A stretch of DNA of 64,000 nucleotides from Leptospira limi (GCF_026151395.1 NZ_JAMQPV010000001.1:1924501-1988500), one strand, 5' to 3'; shown: positions 36,830 through 47,612, counted from the stretch's first letter. Notes: generated by a model not told the origin, from the sequence alone. A program made the numbers and translations.

Positions 36830-38050
36830 ATGGTAATGTACGAAAAAACAGCCGAACACTTCGGTCAAAAATTCAAAGACCTACCAGAAGGTCATTTACT
36901 CGTTAACTTAGGACCAAGCCATCCTGCAACACATGGAATTTTACAAAACGTAATCCAGATCGATGGAGAACGAGTTGTTGATACAGAATCTGTGATTGGG
37001 TATGTCCACCGTTGTTTTGAAAAATTAGGGGAACGTTACGATTACAACCAGTTTTTGGTTTGTACGGACCGGATGAACTATGTATCCACTCCTCTGAACA
37101 ACATCGGTTGGATCCTCACAGTGGAAAAGATGATGCAAATCCAAGTCCCTGATCGTGTGACATACGTTCGAATGATCATCTCCGAACTTTCCAGGATCAT
37201 GGACCATATCATTTGTAATGGGATTATGGGAGTGGACCTCGGTGCATTTTCTGGCTTATTGCACCTTTTCCACCACCGCGAAAACATTTACCAAATTTTA
37301 GAAAAACTTACAGGAGCACGCCTCACGACCACCTTCTGCCGAGTGGGTGGAATGGAACGAGATATTTACCCTGAATTCCAATCCGAAATCAAACTCATTC
37401 TAAAAGGACTCAAACCAGCGTTAGACGAATTTGAAGAGCTTCTCATCCGTAACAAAATCTTCAATGAAAGAACAAAAGGCATAGGTGGGATCTCTGCTGA
37501 ACGTGCCATTGCTTACGGATTTTCAGGACCAAACTTACGTGCGGCAGGAGTAGCTTGGGACGTTCGTAAAGATGACCCTTATATGTTTTATGATAAAGTG
37601 GATTTTGACATTCCTGTGGGAGAAGACGGATCAGCTCTTGACAGGACACTAGTTCGTATGGAAGAGATGCGCCAGTCCATGCGGATCATCGAACAGCTGA
37701 TTGATGGTATCCCAGAAGGTCCATACCATGCAGATGTGCCACACACTTTCCTTCCACCCAAAGACCGTGTGTATCACAATATGGAAGAACTCATTTACCA
37801 TTTTAAGATCATCATGCCTGGAGTCAAAGTTCCAGCAGGGGAATATTACCATGCCACGGAAGCTGCCAATGGGGAACTTGGATTTTATGTAGTATCTGAA
37901 GGGGAAAAATCTCCCTGGCGGGTACATGTGAGACGCCCTTGTTTTTGGTACTACCAAGCATTCCCAGAAATGGTGAAAGGTGGACTTTTGGCAGATACCA
38001 TTGCAACGATGTCCTCACTCAATGTCATTGCAGGGGAGCTTGATTGTTAA
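36830..38050 (+). CDS. nuoD: NADH-quinone oxidoreductase subunit D
   Basis: Subunit forming the quinone-binding cavity with NuoB (49-kDa type), 406 residues. Landmarks: [66 protein letters not shown], and [20 protein letters not shown] near the C-terminus, ending in AGELDC. ATG 36836 is a possible alternative start two codons in. Its TAA overlaps the nuoE ATG by one base. Confidence 0.97.
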   Translation: MVMYEKTAEHFGQKFKDLPEGHLLVNLGPSHPATHGILQNVIQIDGERVVDTESVIGYVHRCFEKLGERYDYNQFLVCTDRMNYVSTPLNNIGWILTVEKMMQIQVPDRVTYVRMIISELSRIMDHIICNGIMGVDLGAFSGLLHLFHHRENIYQILEKLTGARLTTTFCRVGGMERDIYPEFQSEIKLILKGLKPALDEFEELLIRNKIFNERTKGIGGISAERAIAYGFSGPNLRAAGVAWDVRKDDPYMFYDKVDFDIPVGEDGSALDRTLVRMEEMRQSMRIIEQLIDGIPEGPYHADVPHTFLPPKDRVYHNMEELIYHFKIIMPGVKVPAGEYYHATEAANGELGFYVVSEGEKSPWRVHVRRPCFWYYQAFPEMVKGGLLADTIATMSSLNVIAGELDC

Positions 38051-38538
38051 TGGCGTATCAATTTTCACAAGAATCCGAAAAACGGTTCCAAAGACTTATA
38101 CCACAATTTCCAAGCAAACGTTCTCTCATATTGCCATGTCTCTTTTTATTACAAGCTGACAAAGGTTTTGTGGACACAGAAGGGATGCAATACATCGCCG
38201 ATCGGATTGGCGAACCTGTATCCCTCGCACAAGTTCACGGTGTGGCTACATTTTACACCATGTACAATAAAAAACCTGTTGGGAAATTCCACATCCAAGT
38301 TTGTGCCAATATCTCTTGTTATCTGGCAGGATCTGATTCCATCACAGAACATGTTTGTTCCAAATTGGGAATTGGAAAAGGGGAAACCACTAAGGACAAA
38401 AAATATACTGTGGATGAAGTGCAGTGTTTAGGTGCTTGTGGGTTTGGACCTGTCGCTCAGATCAATGACAAATACTATGAAAATTTAACTCCAGAATCCA
38501 TCGAAAAGATTCTTTCTGAATTGGAAAAAGAAGGATAA
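38050..38538 (+). CDS. nuoE: NADH-quinone oxidoreductase subunit E
   Basis: Thioredoxin-like subunit holding the [2Fe-2S] cluster N1a of the NADH-dehydrogenase module, 162 residues. Ligands are C-x4-C in VCANISCYL and C-x3-C in [12 protein letters not shown]. The helical N-terminal half ([39 protein letters not shown]) is typical. The start is ATG 38050, sharing its A with the nuoD stop. Presence of NuoE and NuoF shows the complex is meant to oxidise NADH rather than ferredoxin only. Confidence 0.95.
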   Translation: MAYQFSQESEKRFQRLIPQFPSKRSLILPCLFLLQADKGFVDTEGMQYIADRIGEPVSLAQVHGVATFYTMYNKKPVGKFHIQVCANISCYLAGSDSITEHVCSKLGIGKGETTKDKKYTVDEVQCLGACGFGPVAQINDKYYENLTPESIEKILSELEKEG

Positions 38539-38539
38539 C

Positions 38540-39811
38540 ATGGGACTTAAAACCTTACTCACAACACATATTGCAGCCGGAGATTCTCATACATTAAAAC
38601 ACTACCAATCGGTGGGTGGGTATGAAAGTTTAAAAAAAGCAATTTCGGAAATGACCGCCGAACAAATTGTAAACGATGTTAAAAATTCTGGGCTTCGTGG
38701 TCGTGGTGGAGCTGGGTTTCCAACCGGAAACAAATGGGGATTCATCCCTAAAACTGACAAACCAAAGTATTTAATTTGTAATGGGGACGAAGGGGAACCT
38801 GGTACTTTCAAAGACCGGATGCTCATCGAACGATTCCCTCATATGCTCATCGAAGGGATGATCATCGCGGCAAAAGCCATTGACTCCCACCAAGGTTATA
38901 TCTACATCCGAGGTGAATTTCACAAAGGGATTCGGATTGTGGAAACGGCTGTGGAAGAAGCTTACAAAGCAGGACTTCTTGGAAAAAATATCTTAGGCCT
39001 TGGGTATGATTTTGATTTGGCTGTGTATTCTGGTGCAGGTGCTTATATCTGTGGAGAAGAGTCGGCTCTCATCAATTCTCTTGAAGGTCGGAGGGGCCAC
39101 CCACGCCTCAAACCTCCATTCCCTGCGGTATCGGGTTTGTATGCATGCCCAACGGTTGTGAATAATGTCGAAACCTTTTGTAATGTTCCGCATATCATCC
39201 GTATGACGGGCGAAGAATACAAAAAAATTGGAACTGAAAAATCACCTGGGACTAGACTTTTTGCTGTCAGTGGGCATGTGAAAAAACCAGGGATTTATGA
39301 AGTGGAAATGGGAACTCCCATGAAGGAACTCATCTATGACATCTGCGGTGGGATCAAAAACGACAAATCCTTAAAAGCAGTGATCCCTGGTGGAAGCTCT
39401 TCTCCGATTTTAACGGCAGAAGAAGCGATGACAGCCACAATGGATTATGAATCCATTGCTTCCCTCAAATCCATGTTAGGTTCCGGGGCAGTGATTATTT
39501 TATCGGAAGAAACTGATCTTGTGGAAACTACCTACCGATTAGCTGAATTTTATTCACATGAATCGTGTGGGCAGTGTACACCATGTCGTGAAGGTACACA
39601 TTGGGTCAAAGACCTTCTCCACAAAATCAAAGTGGGAGAAGGGACAGAAAAGGATGTAGAACTCATCTTTTCACTTTCCCGAAATATGGAAGGTGGCACC
39701 ACCATTTGTCCGTTAGCGGATGCTTGTGTGATGGCAGTTCGACCGACGATGACGAAATTTAAGGAAGAGTTTTCTCTTCGATTGAAAAAGGAAGTGAGTG
39801 TTTCTCACTAA
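38540..39811 (+). CDS. nuoF: NADH-quinone oxidoreductase subunit F
   Basis: Binds NADH, FMN and cluster N3; 423 residues. Seen: nucleotide-binding [50 protein letters not shown] and the [4Fe-4S] ligands in [13 protein letters not shown] plus TTICPLADA. It begins 1 nt after nuoE ends. The gene that normally follows, nuoG, is absent: nuoH starts 15 nt after the nuoF stop. Confidence 0.97.
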   Translation: MGLKTLLTTHIAAGDSHTLKHYQSVGGYESLKKAISEMTAEQIVNDVKNSGLRGRGGAGFPTGNKWGFIPKTDKPKYLICNGDEGEPGTFKDRMLIERFPHMLIEGMIIAAKAIDSHQGYIYIRGEFHKGIRIVETAVEEAYKAGLLGKNILGLGYDFDLAVYSGAGAYICGEESALINSLEGRRGHPRLKPPFPAVSGLYACPTVVNNVETFCNVPHIIRMTGEEYKKIGTEKSPGTRLFAVSGHVKKPGIYEVEMGTPMKELIYDICGGIKNDKSLKAVIPGGSSSPILTAEEAMTATMDYESIASLKSMLGSGAVIILSEETDLVETTYRLAEFYSHESCGQCTPCREGTHWVKDLLHKIKVGEGTEKDVELIFSLSRNMEGGTTICPLADACVMAVRPTMTKFKEEFSLRLKKEVSVSH

Positions 39812-39826
39812 AGGTCACCAAATACG

Positions 39827-40897
39827 ATGGACTGGGCTTTAATACTTGCTTGGGGGATTAAAATCCTCTCTTTATTTTTTGTAATCTTAACTGGTGTGGC
39901 GTATTATACCCTCGCCGAACGAAAGTTTGCTGGATTTATCCAGGACAGACCAGGTCCTAACCGTGCAGGTCCTTTTGGAATTTTCCAACCTTTGGCGGAT
40001 GGGATTAAGTTCATCGCCAAAGAAGAAATATTTCCAAAAAATGTATCCAAGGGAATGTATCTCCTTGCTCCCACAATTTCAATGACTTGTGCGATTATGG
40101 CATGGGCTGTGATCCCCTTTGGTGGGACACTTCCTGCACCAGAGTGGTTAACGACACTGACAGGCATTACAACCATCGACTTACAAATTGCAAACCCAGA
40201 CTCTGGGGTATTGTACATGCTTGCCATTTCATCTCTTTCTGTATATGGGATCATGATTGCAGGATGGTCTAGTAACAACAAATACTCGTTACTCGGTGGA
40301 GTAAGGTCGACTGCTCAGATGATCAGTTACGAACTTCCCATGGGACTTTCCATCGTATCGATTGTGATTATGACTGGTTCTCTCAAACTCACAGATATCA
40401 GCGACTCCCAAAAGGAAATGTGGAATATCTTATCCCCACCTGGATTTGTTGCCTTTTTTATCTATGTGACAGCCATGTTTGCGGAAACAAATCGTTTGCC
40501 TTTTGATTTAGCTGAAGCTGAGTCGGAACTTGTGGTAGGTTTTCATACTGAATACGGTGCGTTTAAGTTTGCTTTATTCTTTTTGGCAGAATACATGAAT
40601 ATGATCACAATGTCATGCCTTACCACCTTACTTTTCTTTGGTGGATATAATGTGCCATTCCATATTGGGGCCGGATCAGAATACCAAGCCTTCATTGGAC
40701 TAGGGTTTTTTATCTTAAAAGTATTGTTTTTTGCCTTTTTATTCATTTGGGTGCGTTGGACCCTTCCAAGATTTCGTTATGACCAACTCATGAAACTCGG
40801 TTGGAAAAAGATGATCCCTTGGGGGCTATTTGTAGTCATGTTTGCCTCCATCTACACTGTGTATTGGAAAGAAGGATGGATGAAATTATTTATATGA
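39827..40897 (+). CDS. nuoH: NADH-quinone oxidoreductase subunit H
   Basis: Membrane subunit at the junction of the two arms, lining the quinone channel; 356 residues, about eight membrane segments. Landmarks: [51 protein letters not shown], and [20 protein letters not shown] with the conserved acidic loop. Start ATG 39827. nuoI, which usually follows nuoH, is missing and nuoJ overlaps the nuoH stop. Confidence 0.97.
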   Translation: MDWALILAWGIKILSLFFVILTGVAYYTLAERKFAGFIQDRPGPNRAGPFGIFQPLADGIKFIAKEEIFPKNVSKGMYLLAPTISMTCAIMAWAVIPFGGTLPAPEWLTTLTGITTIDLQIANPDSGVLYMLAISSLSVYGIMIAGWSSNNKYSLLGGVRSTAQMISYELPMGLSIVSIVIMTGSLKLTDISDSQKEMWNILSPPGFVAFFIYVTAMFAETNRLPFDLAEAESELVVGFHTEYGAFKFALFFLAEYMNMITMSCLTTLLFFGGYNVPFHIGAGSEYQAFIGLGFFILKVLFFAFLFIWVRWTLPRFRYDQLMKLGWKKMIPWGLFVVMFASIYTVYWKEGWMKLFI

Positions 40898-41493
40898 ATT
40901 TAGAAACTTCACCATCTCTTTTACTTTTTGTGTTTTTTGGAACAGTGACTGTGATCACGGCTCTTAGTGTGATTTTCCAAAAAAATCCAGTGGTCTCTGC
41001 CGTTTCCTTAGTTTTTACCTTTTTTTCCCTCGCAGGGATTTATGGGATTTTGGGAGCTTTGTTCATCGCCACCATGCAGGTGTTAGTGTATGCGGGTGCC
41101 ATTATGGTGCTTGTTGTGTTTGTTCTCATGTTACTTTCCCAAAGAGCAGAAACAATGTCTCGTTATCGCAAACACCCCATTCGTTTGGTTTTGTTATCTA
41201 TATTTGTGATCGGATTTTTTTTCCTTCTATATTCCGCACTCACTACCGGTGTCCCTCATTCAGAACAAATGGGAAAAGGCTATGAGAATGCAGAGTATTC
41301 CTTCCCCATCCAAGGAACGGCCACTGTGAATGCCAAAGGGAATGTTGCCACTGTTGGTGCATCCACCTATTTGGATTACCTTTTGCCATTTGAAATGATT
41401 TCGATTCTGTTACTTGTGGCAGTTCTTGGGGCAGTGATCCTTGCCAAAAAGAAACTAAACGAAATCGACCAAACAAAGGATACAGTTTTATGA
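40894..41493 (+). CDS. nuoJ: NADH-quinone oxidoreductase subunit J
   Basis: Antiporter-associated membrane subunit with five segments, about 199 residues. Landmarks: [43 protein letters not shown] with the pi-bulge helix, and the final segment [19 protein letters not shown] take ATG 40894, which overlaps the nuoH stop as ATGA; ATG 40876 is possible and has a purine-rich upstream sequence. It overlaps nuoK by 4 nt. Confidence 0.93.
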   Translation: MNLETSPSLLLFVFFGTVTVITALSVIFQKNPVVSAVSLVFTFFSLAGIYGILGALFIATMQVLVYAGAIMVLVVFVLMLLSQRAETMSRYRKHPIRLVLLSIFVIGFFFLLYSALTTGVPHSEQMGKGYENAEYSFPIQGTATVNAKGNVATVGASTYLDYLLPFEMISILLLVAVLGAVILAKKKLNEIDQTKDTVL

Positions 41494-41810
41494 ATCCAGT
41501 CATCAACGGAATCCCCGTCCATTACCTCCTCGGCCTTGCGGGAATCCTATTTTCCATTGGGGTTCTTGGAGTTCTTATCAGACGTAACATTGTGATCATC
41601 TTTATGTCAGTGGAACTCATCCTAAACTCGGTGAATTTAGTCTTTGTTACCTTCTCCAAAGCTTTATCTCATATCAATGGGGAAACCATTGTTTTCTTTG
41701 TGATGGCAATCGCTGCAGCGGAAGCAGCTGTGGGCCTTGCTCTTGTCATTGCAATCTTCCGTCACAAAAAATCCACGAACGTGGATGAACTCCAATCGAT
41801 GAGATGGTAA
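41490..41810 (+). CDS. nuoK: NADH-quinone oxidoreductase subunit K
   Basis: Three-helix membrane subunit homologous to MrpC; 106 residues. The two conserved membrane Glu are in [14 protein letters not shown] and [42 protein letters not shown] is the typical first segment. ATG overlaps the nuoJ stop and nuoL starts 4 nt after its own stop. Confidence 0.96.
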   Translation: MNPVINGIPVHYLLGLAGILFSIGVLGVLIRRNIVIIFMSVELILNSVNLVFVTFSKALSHINGETIVFFVMAIAAAEAAVGLALVIAIFRHKKSTNVDELQSMRW

Positions 41811-41814
41811 TCCT

Positions 41815-43743
41815 ATGTTAGATTTATTTCCAATCGTTGTTCTACTCCCCCTGCTTGGTTTTTTGCATAATGGACTCCTAAAAGATCGAATCCCTCACAG
41901 ATTTGCTGGAGCCATTGGAACCCTCGCGGTTTTTATCCCTTTCCTTGTCACCTTAGGTGCGTTTAACGAATTTAATCCAATGGAACGTACTGCTCCACAC
42001 CTTGTGCCAGTGTTTGATTGGATTGTAATTGGAGATTTTAAAACTTCTTTTGGTTACCAAATTGACCAACTCTCTTTGTACATGACTCTCATCATTACAG
42101 GTATTGGATCACTCATCCATTTGTATTCGATGGGCTATATGAAGGGCAATAAAGGATACAACCGGTTTTTTGCTTACCTCAATCTATTTATCTTTTGTAT
42201 GTTGAACCTTGTCCTCAGTGATAATTTGGTTTTAACCTTCCTCGGTTGGGAAGGTGTTGGTCTTGCTTCCTACTTACTCATTGGATTTGATTTTGATAAG
42301 TCTTCTGCTGCGGAAGCAGGGATGAAGGCATTTATCTTAAACCGAATTGGGGATGTTGGGTTTATCTTAGGGACAGGGTTTCTTTTTTGGTTAGGTGGGA
42401 GTTTGCAATACCTTACCTTACAAACCAATTTGAGTGAACTTTCCGAGTTTGCCTCTTATGCCAATCTCATTGCCCTTTTCTTTTTCATCGCAGCGATGGG
42501 AAAATCGGCACAGATCCCACTTTATGTTTGGTTACCAGATGCGATGGCAGGCCCAACACCTGTATCGGCTCTTATCCATGCGGCTACAATGGTGACTGCA
42601 GGTGTGTTTCTCATCGTAAGACTCAACTTTGTATTTTTTCTCGCACCTGATACATCCTTTTTCATTGCTTGTATTGGTGCCCTCACTGCTTTATTTGCAG
42701 CAACCATTGGTCTTTTGCAAAACGATATCAAAAAAATCCTCGCTTACTCAACTGTATCCCAACTTGGTTTTATGTTCCTTGCCATGGGTAGCATGAGTTA
42801 TGTGGCGGGACTTTTCCATTTAATGACCCATGCGTTTTTCAAGGCATTGTTATTCCTAGGTGCAGGTTCTGTCATCCATGCCCTCCACCATGAACAAAAC
42901 ATCAAACATATGGGGCAGCTCTTTGGAAAAATCAAAATCACATCCTTAACTTTCTTACTCGGAACCTTAGCGATTGCAGGTTTTTTCCCTTTCTCTGGAT
43001 TTTTCTCAAAAGATTTAATTTTAGAAAAAACTTACACCTACGGTGCGTTTGGTTCTATCCTTTGGACAGTGGGTGTTGTGGCTGCTTTTTTCACTTCGTT
43101 TTATATGTTCCGTCTTGTGTTTGTGGTATTTTTTGGAAAGGACAATACCGACTCCCATCACAAAGTACATGAGTCTCCTTGGACCATGACATTCCCTCTT
43201 GTGGTCTTAGCAGTCGGAGCAGTCTTCAGTGGGTTTTTCCTCACTCCTCATTTCTTTTTGCACATCGATACACTCGAACGATACTTTGCTCCTGTTTTGG
43301 AACGAGGAACTGTTCTTGCAAACCAAACGGGAACGTTTACCAAACACATAGAACTCACTCATGGAGTTGAGATTTCCCTTGCGGCATTTTCTGTTGGAAT
43401 TGCAAGTTTTGGACTTATCTTAGCATATCTCATTTACCAAAGGAAACAAAGTCCAATCCTCGAGGAACATACTGGTTTTCGTAAGATCCTCTTTCATAAA
43501 TACTACATTGATGAACTCTATGATGTACTCTTTGTGAAACCTTATGTGTTTTTATCAAAGGCAATTGCTTATACCTTTGATGTCAAAATCCTAGATCGTT
43601 TTTTTCTCGGGATTGGTGGGAGTTTTGGAGTCATCGCGAATGGATTGCGTAGGCTCCAATCTGGATTCATCGGTGACTATGCATTGTATGTGGTTCTTGG
43701 TACATTTTGTATCTTGGTGTATTTATTAACAAGGGGGGTGTAA
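41815..43743 (+). CDS. nuoL: NADH-quinone oxidoreductase subunit L
   Basis: Distal proton-pumping antiporter-like subunit, 642 residues with about 16 segments and the long lateral helix at the C-terminus. Landmarks: FLGWEGVGLASYLLIGF with the key Glu, AMGKSAQIPLYVWLPDAMAG with Lys, PVSALIHAATMVTAGVF, LMTHAFFKALLFLGAGSVIH and FFSKDLILE. It lies between nuoK and nuoM with gaps of 4 and 1 nt. Confidence 0.97.
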   Translation: MLDLFPIVVLLPLLGFLHNGLLKDRIPHRFAGAIGTLAVFIPFLVTLGAFNEFNPMERTAPHLVPVFDWIVIGDFKTSFGYQIDQLSLYMTLIITGIGSLIHLYSMGYMKGNKGYNRFFAYLNLFIFCMLNLVLSDNLVLTFLGWEGVGLASYLLIGFDFDKSSAAEAGMKAFILNRIGDVGFILGTGFLFWLGGSLQYLTLQTNLSELSEFASYANLIALFFFIAAMGKSAQIPLYVWLPDAMAGPTPVSALIHAATMVTAGVFLIVRLNFVFFLAPDTSFFIACIGALTALFAATIGLLQNDIKKILAYSTVSQLGFMFLAMGSMSYVAGLFHLMTHAFFKALLFLGAGSVIHALHHEQNIKHMGQLFGKIKITSLTFLLGTLAIAGFFPFSGFFSKDLILEKTYTYGAFGSILWTVGVVAAFFTSFYMFRLVFVVFFGKDNTDSHHKVHESPWTMTFPLVVLAVGAVFSGFFLTPHFFLHIDTLERYFAPVLERGTVLANQTGTFTKHIELTHGVEISLAAFSVGIASFGLILAYLIYQRKQSPILEEHTGFRKILFHKYYIDELYDVLFVKPYVFLSKAIAYTFDVKILDRFFLGIGGSFGVIANGLRRLQSGFIGDYALYVVLGTFCILVYLLTRGV

Positions 43744-43744
43744 G

Positions 43745-45484
43745 GTGCCGGAACAAATTTTATCCATCATTATCTTTTTACCGATTGTTTCCTCTTTTCT
43801 CATCGTAGTGCAAAAACGAGTGGGAGCAGTGGTAGTGATCTCTGCTTTATCCTCTGCGTTTACGACGATTCTTTCGGTGGGTCTATTTTTCTTTTATGAT
43901 GCTTCTAAGTCAGGGTTACAGTTTGTCCATTGGATTCCAGATTGGATCCTTTCTGGAAAACTCAGTGTGGATTACCATGTAGGTCTTGATGGAGTTTCAC
44001 TCCTTTTATTTGCTCTCACTGCCTTTATGTTCTTTTTGTCGAGCATTGCCTCCTGGTCCAATATCCCCAAAAAGATCAAAGAATTCCATATCTGTTTACT
44101 TGTATTGGAAACAGCAGTGCTTGGGGTTTTTGCCGCAGGGAACTTAGTTTTGTTTTATGTATTTTGGGAGTTAATGGTGCTTCCGATGGTTCTTATGATT
44201 GGAATTTGGGGTGGGGAAGAACGTACAAAAGCAGCTCTCAAATACTTTCTATTTTCCATGGCCGGTTCCTTGTTTATGTTAGGTGGAATATTAACACTCT
44301 ATTTCAAAACAGGAAAAACTTCCATTGAATCCCTTTCCACAGCCAGTTTGGCTCTCTATTCAGAGCCACTCCAATGGTTTTTGTTTTTTAGTTTTTTTCT
44401 CGCATTTGCGGTCAAAATCCCTCTTTTCCCTTTCCATACTTGGATGCCTGATGTGCATACCCAAGCACCTACCGTTGGTTCGGTGGACCTTGCTGGTGTA
44501 TTGTTAAAGATTGGGGCCTATGGTTTCATTCGGTTTTGTATTCCCTTTTTTCCAGAACAAAGTCTTTTTTCCCAAACAGGGGTACAAACCCTTGCTGTGA
44601 TTGGCATTGTGTATGGATCGATGGCAGCCCTTGTCCAAACAGACATCAAACGGATTGTGGCTTATAGTTCTTTATCTCACTTAGGATTTTGTATCATCGG
44701 TATCTTTTCTTTTACGACCGAAGGTGTAGTGGGAGGGATGTTACAAATGGTTTCCCACGGAATTTCCACTGGGATGATCTTTCTTATGATTGGTATGATC
44801 TATGAAAGAGCTCATACTAGGAACATATCTGAGTTTGGTGGTCTTGCGGGCCAGATGCCAGTGTTTTCTACTTTTTTTCTCATCGCAGTACTTTCTTCCA
44901 TTGGCCTACCAGGAACAAATGGGTTTGTGGGTGAGTTTCTCATCCTTATGGGATCTATCAAATCTAATGTATGGCTTGGTGGGATTGCCGCAACTGGTGT
45001 TGTTCTTGGAGCCTTATACCTTTTGTGGTTTGTGAAACGATTCCTTTTTGGTATGAGTAAAACCATACAAGCAAAACCATACAAAGATCTCACATTTAGA
45101 GAAATTGGAATTTTAAGTCCACTTGTTGTGCTCATTTTTTGGATCGGTCTTTATCCAAAACCATTTTTAGAGATTTTACATACTTCATCGAATGTCTTTT
45201 TAAATGCTGGATCCATCGAATCTGTTTCAGAAAGAAAACAAATCCAAAAGGATTTTTTGGGAACAGGCGAACAAAGATTATTTGCAGATTATATCAGTTT
45301 AGGAAAGGAACCAAAATCTTTCGAAGAAAGATTAGGATCCTTTAAATCTTCATTTGCACTACCTACATTGGCTGTAAACCAAGAGTCAAATCCAAAACTA
45401 GAAGAGAACTTGGAGAATTTAGATAACTCCATTGAATCCGATTTTAAATTGGAACAAACTCCAAACGAGAAAAAAGGAAACTAA
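43745..45484 (+). CDS. nuoM: NADH-quinone oxidoreductase subunit M with long C-terminal tail
   Basis: Proton-pumping subunit of the membrane arm. Landmarks: FYVFWELMVLPMVLMIGIWGG with the key Glu, FAVKIPLFPFHTWMPDVHTQ with Lys, APTVGSVDLAGVLLKIGAYG, and MVSHGISTGMIFLMIGMIYE. At 579 residues it is about 70 longer than E. coli NuoM; after the last membrane segment (LVVLIFWIGLYPKPF, ending near residue 475) there is a charged tail of about 100 residues ending in QTPNEKKGN. Start GTG 43745 with AAGGGGGG about 8 nt upstream. nuoN starts 1 nt after the stop. Confidence 0.96.
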   Translation: MPEQILSIIIFLPIVSSFLIVVQKRVGAVVVISALSSAFTTILSVGLFFFYDASKSGLQFVHWIPDWILSGKLSVDYHVGLDGVSLLLFALTAFMFFLSSIASWSNIPKKIKEFHICLLVLETAVLGVFAAGNLVLFYVFWELMVLPMVLMIGIWGGEERTKAALKYFLFSMAGSLFMLGGILTLYFKTGKTSIESLSTASLALYSEPLQWFLFFSFFLAFAVKIPLFPFHTWMPDVHTQAPTVGSVDLAGVLLKIGAYGFIRFCIPFFPEQSLFSQTGVQTLAVIGIVYGSMAALVQTDIKRIVAYSSLSHLGFCIIGIFSFTTEGVVGGMLQMVSHGISTGMIFLMIGMIYERAHTRNISEFGGLAGQMPVFSTFFLIAVLSSIGLPGTNGFVGEFLILMGSIKSNVWLGGIAATGVVLGALYLLWFVKRFLFGMSKTIQAKPYKDLTFREIGILSPLVVLIFWIGLYPKPFLEILHTSSNVFLNAGSIESVSERKQIQKDFLGTGEQRLFADYISLGKEPKSFEERLGSFKSSFALPTLAVNQESNPKLEENLENLDNSIESDFKLEQTPNEKKGN

Positions 45485-45485
45485 C

Positions 45486-46928
45486 ATGTCTTATACTCCT
45501 TCTTCGAATGATTTAATCGCAATCTCACCTATGCTCGTTCTTTGTGGAGTTGCTTTACTTTCTCTTGTTGTCCAGTTTTTGATTCCGAAAGAAGAAGAGG
45601 GGAAACCACTTTGGATCCTTTCTGTTCTGGGAATCCTTACAGCGATGTATGCGCTTTATCACATTACAAACTCACCTGGATACGGGAAATTTTTTGGATC
45701 CCAAATTTCCGTAAGCCCGCTGACTGTTTGGCTCAGTGCAATTTATTTAATTGCAGGTCTCATCACACTTCTCATTGCTCCTCCTTTTTTATCACAACAT
45801 AAAACATTATTCCCTGAGTTTTTTCCCTTACTCCTTTTCTGTTTGTCGGGAATGATGTTTCTCACTTCAGGGTATGATTTGATTGTGATTTTTGTTGGGT
45901 TGGAAATCTTATCCCTCGCCTTGTATGTGATGATTGGCATGGCAAGGACATCCGTTTCTTCTTTAGAAAGTGCGATGAAATACTTTTTATTAGGAAGTTT
46001 TAGTTCCGGATTTATGTTACTTGGAATTGCCTTTTTGTATGGTGGTTCTGGGACAACCAACTTAGACGGTGCTTTACGAGGATTATTTTTAAAAGGATAC
46101 GAAGCCAACTTTTCAAAGTTAGGTCTTGGTTTATTTTTAGTCGGAGTTTCTTTCAAAGCTGCACTGGTTCCTTTCCATTCTTGGACACCCGATGTGTATG
46201 AGGGGGCTCAAACTCCGATTACTGGATTTATGGCAAGTGCTGGAAAGGCTTCTGCACTTGGGCTTGTGATTATCATTTTCAACCATGTCCCTGTTGGTGA
46301 GATTGGGGATGTTTGGAAAGTACTTATGGGTTCGATTGCGCTTATCTCCATGACATGGGGAAATATTGTAGCCCTTAAACAAGAAAATTTAAAACGAATG
46401 TTAGCTTACTCTTCCATATCCCATGCAGGCTATATCGTGGCGGGGATCGCTTGTGGTGCTTCACTTGAAGCATTGTATTATCTTTTTTCTTATTCTTTAC
46501 TGAACCTTGCTGCTTTTGCAATTATTTCGTATTTGGAACAAGGGAAACATGAAGTCACTGTAAATGGGATCTCTCACTTAAGCGGAGAACACCCGTTAAC
46601 TGCTCTTGCTCTCAGTGTGATCTTTTTATCCTTTGCTGGGTTTCCTCCTCTCATCGGATTTTGGACCAAACTATTCCTTTTGCAAAAAATGGCAGAATCG
46701 GATCTCCTTTTCAATCGGATCCTTCTCTTTGGAGCGGTCGCAAACTCCTGTATCGCTTTTTATTATTATATGAAAATTACGATCCAATCCTACATGAAAC
46801 AGGAAACTGGGGCAGTAGCGGGTGTAAGAGATTTACCGACGATGCCAACACTTGGTTTTTTGGTATTTTTGCTTTGTGTGTTTTTTACTGTAGGTTGGCT
46901 TTTTTTCCAACCAGGTGCCTTACTCTAA
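45486..46928 (+). CDS. nuoN: NADH-quinone oxidoreductase subunit N
   Basis: Third antiporter-like subunit, 480 residues, about 14 membrane segments. Landmarks: IVIFVGLEILSLALYVMIGM with the key Glu, KYFLLGSFSSGFMLLGIAFLYG, GVSFKAALVPFHSWTPDVYEG with Lys, MLAYSSISHAGYIVAGIACG, and FPPLIGFWTKLFLLQK. ATG 45486 is used; the open frame extends to 45432 only inside nuoM. It closes the operon; a 14-bp palindrome follows within 2 nt. Confidence 0.96.
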   Translation: MSYTPSSNDLIAISPMLVLCGVALLSLVVQFLIPKEEEGKPLWILSVLGILTAMYALYHITNSPGYGKFFGSQISVSPLTVWLSAIYLIAGLITLLIAPPFLSQHKTLFPEFFPLLLFCLSGMMFLTSGYDLIVIFVGLEILSLALYVMIGMARTSVSSLESAMKYFLLGSFSSGFMLLGIAFLYGGSGTTNLDGALRGLFLKGYEANFSKLGLGLFLVGVSFKAALVPFHSWTPDVYEGAQTPITGFMASAGKASALGLVIIIFNHVPVGEIGDVWKVLMGSIALISMTWGNIVALKQENLKRMLAYSSISHAGYIVAGIACGASLEALYYLFSYSLLNLAAFAIISYLEQGKHEVTVNGISHLSGEHPLTALALSVIFLSFAGFPPLIGFWTKLFLLQKMAESDLLFNRILLFGAVANSCIAFYYYMKITIQSYMKQETGAVAGVRDLPTMPTLGFLVFLLCVFFTVGWLFFQPGALL

Positions 46929-46929
46929 A

Positions 46930-46943
46930 TCTGTTATAACAGA
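46930..46943. repeat. 14-bp perfect palindrome between nuoN and mtnD
   Basis: TCTGTTATAACAGA is a perfect palindrome 2 nt after the nuoN stop and 78 bp before mtnD. It may be an operator for mtnD or a small hairpin at the nuo 3' end; there is no T-run after it. Confidence 0.35.
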
Positions 46944-47020
46944 ATTACATCCAGGATAGCGAAAAACAACTTGATTCTCTGGTGTATGGAAAAACGCTAG
47001 TGGAAAGGTGGTAAATTCGA

Positions 47021-47554
47021 ATGGCAACGATTGTTAGAAAACAAGAAACGATCCAGGACAAAGACCAAGTGAAAGCATTTTTGACCCAAAAAGGTCTAGT
47101 GTATGAGTCTTATAAAACTCCTGAATCATTGGATCTTATCCTTGGCCAAAAAGGTTTATCGGATGCGGAAAAAGAAGAAATACTTTCTGGATTGGAATAC
47201 CGTTTTGACCAATTGAAAAAAGAGCATGGGTATAAGGCAAATGACCTAGTGGTCCTTCATGATGAAGTGCCAGGTATCAATGATATGCTTGCAAAGTTTG
47301 ACAAACTCCATATCCATACGGATGAGGAAGTTCGGTATATCATCGATGGAAGTGGAATTTTTGGATTCATCATCGACGGGGAACGATTTGAAGTGCATGT
47401 GGGAAAAGGTGATTTTATTTCGATCCCAGCCAATACAAACCATTGGTTCACTTTGGACAAAAATTTACGAATCAAAGCAGTTCGTTATTTTAAAGACAAT
47501 TCTGGATGGACCCCTGTGTATGTAGATGAGTCAAAAGTTCTCATCAACGCATAA
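47021..47554 (+). CDS. mtnD: acireductone dioxygenase
   Basis: Cupin dioxygenase of the methionine salvage pathway; with Fe it yields formate and the methionine precursor, with Ni a shunt product. The 177 residues carry the metal ligands His97, His99 and Glu103 ([11 protein letters not shown]) and His141 (ANTNHWFTL), matching the Klebsiella enzyme's spacing. [11 protein letters not shown] and [10 protein letters not shown] are also typical. AAAGGTGG lies about 9 nt before ATG 47021. It stands alone between nuoN and the convergent recJ; other mtn genes are not in the window. Confidence 0.95.
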   Translation: MATIVRKQETIQDKDQVKAFLTQKGLVYESYKTPESLDLILGQKGLSDAEKEEILSGLEYRFDQLKKEHGYKANDLVVLHDEVPGINDMLAKFDKLHIHTDEEVRYIIDGSGIFGFIIDGERFEVHVGKGDFISIPANTNHWFTLDKNLRIKAVRYFKDNSGWTPVYVDESKVLINA

Positions 47555-47591
47555 GAGTTAAAAAATAATATTAACATTCTTTTCAAAACCA

Positions 47592-47612
47592 TCCCCCGAT
47601 CTTTTCGGGAGA
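47592..47612. terminator. GC-rich hairpin between mtnD and recJ
   Basis: CCCGA (47595-47599) pairs with TCGGG (47605-47609); two more pairs form outside one mismatch. It lies in the 132-bp gap between two convergent genes. On the minus strand it is followed by TGGTTTTG, so it might serve recJ; on the plus strand no T-run follows. Confidence 0.35.
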
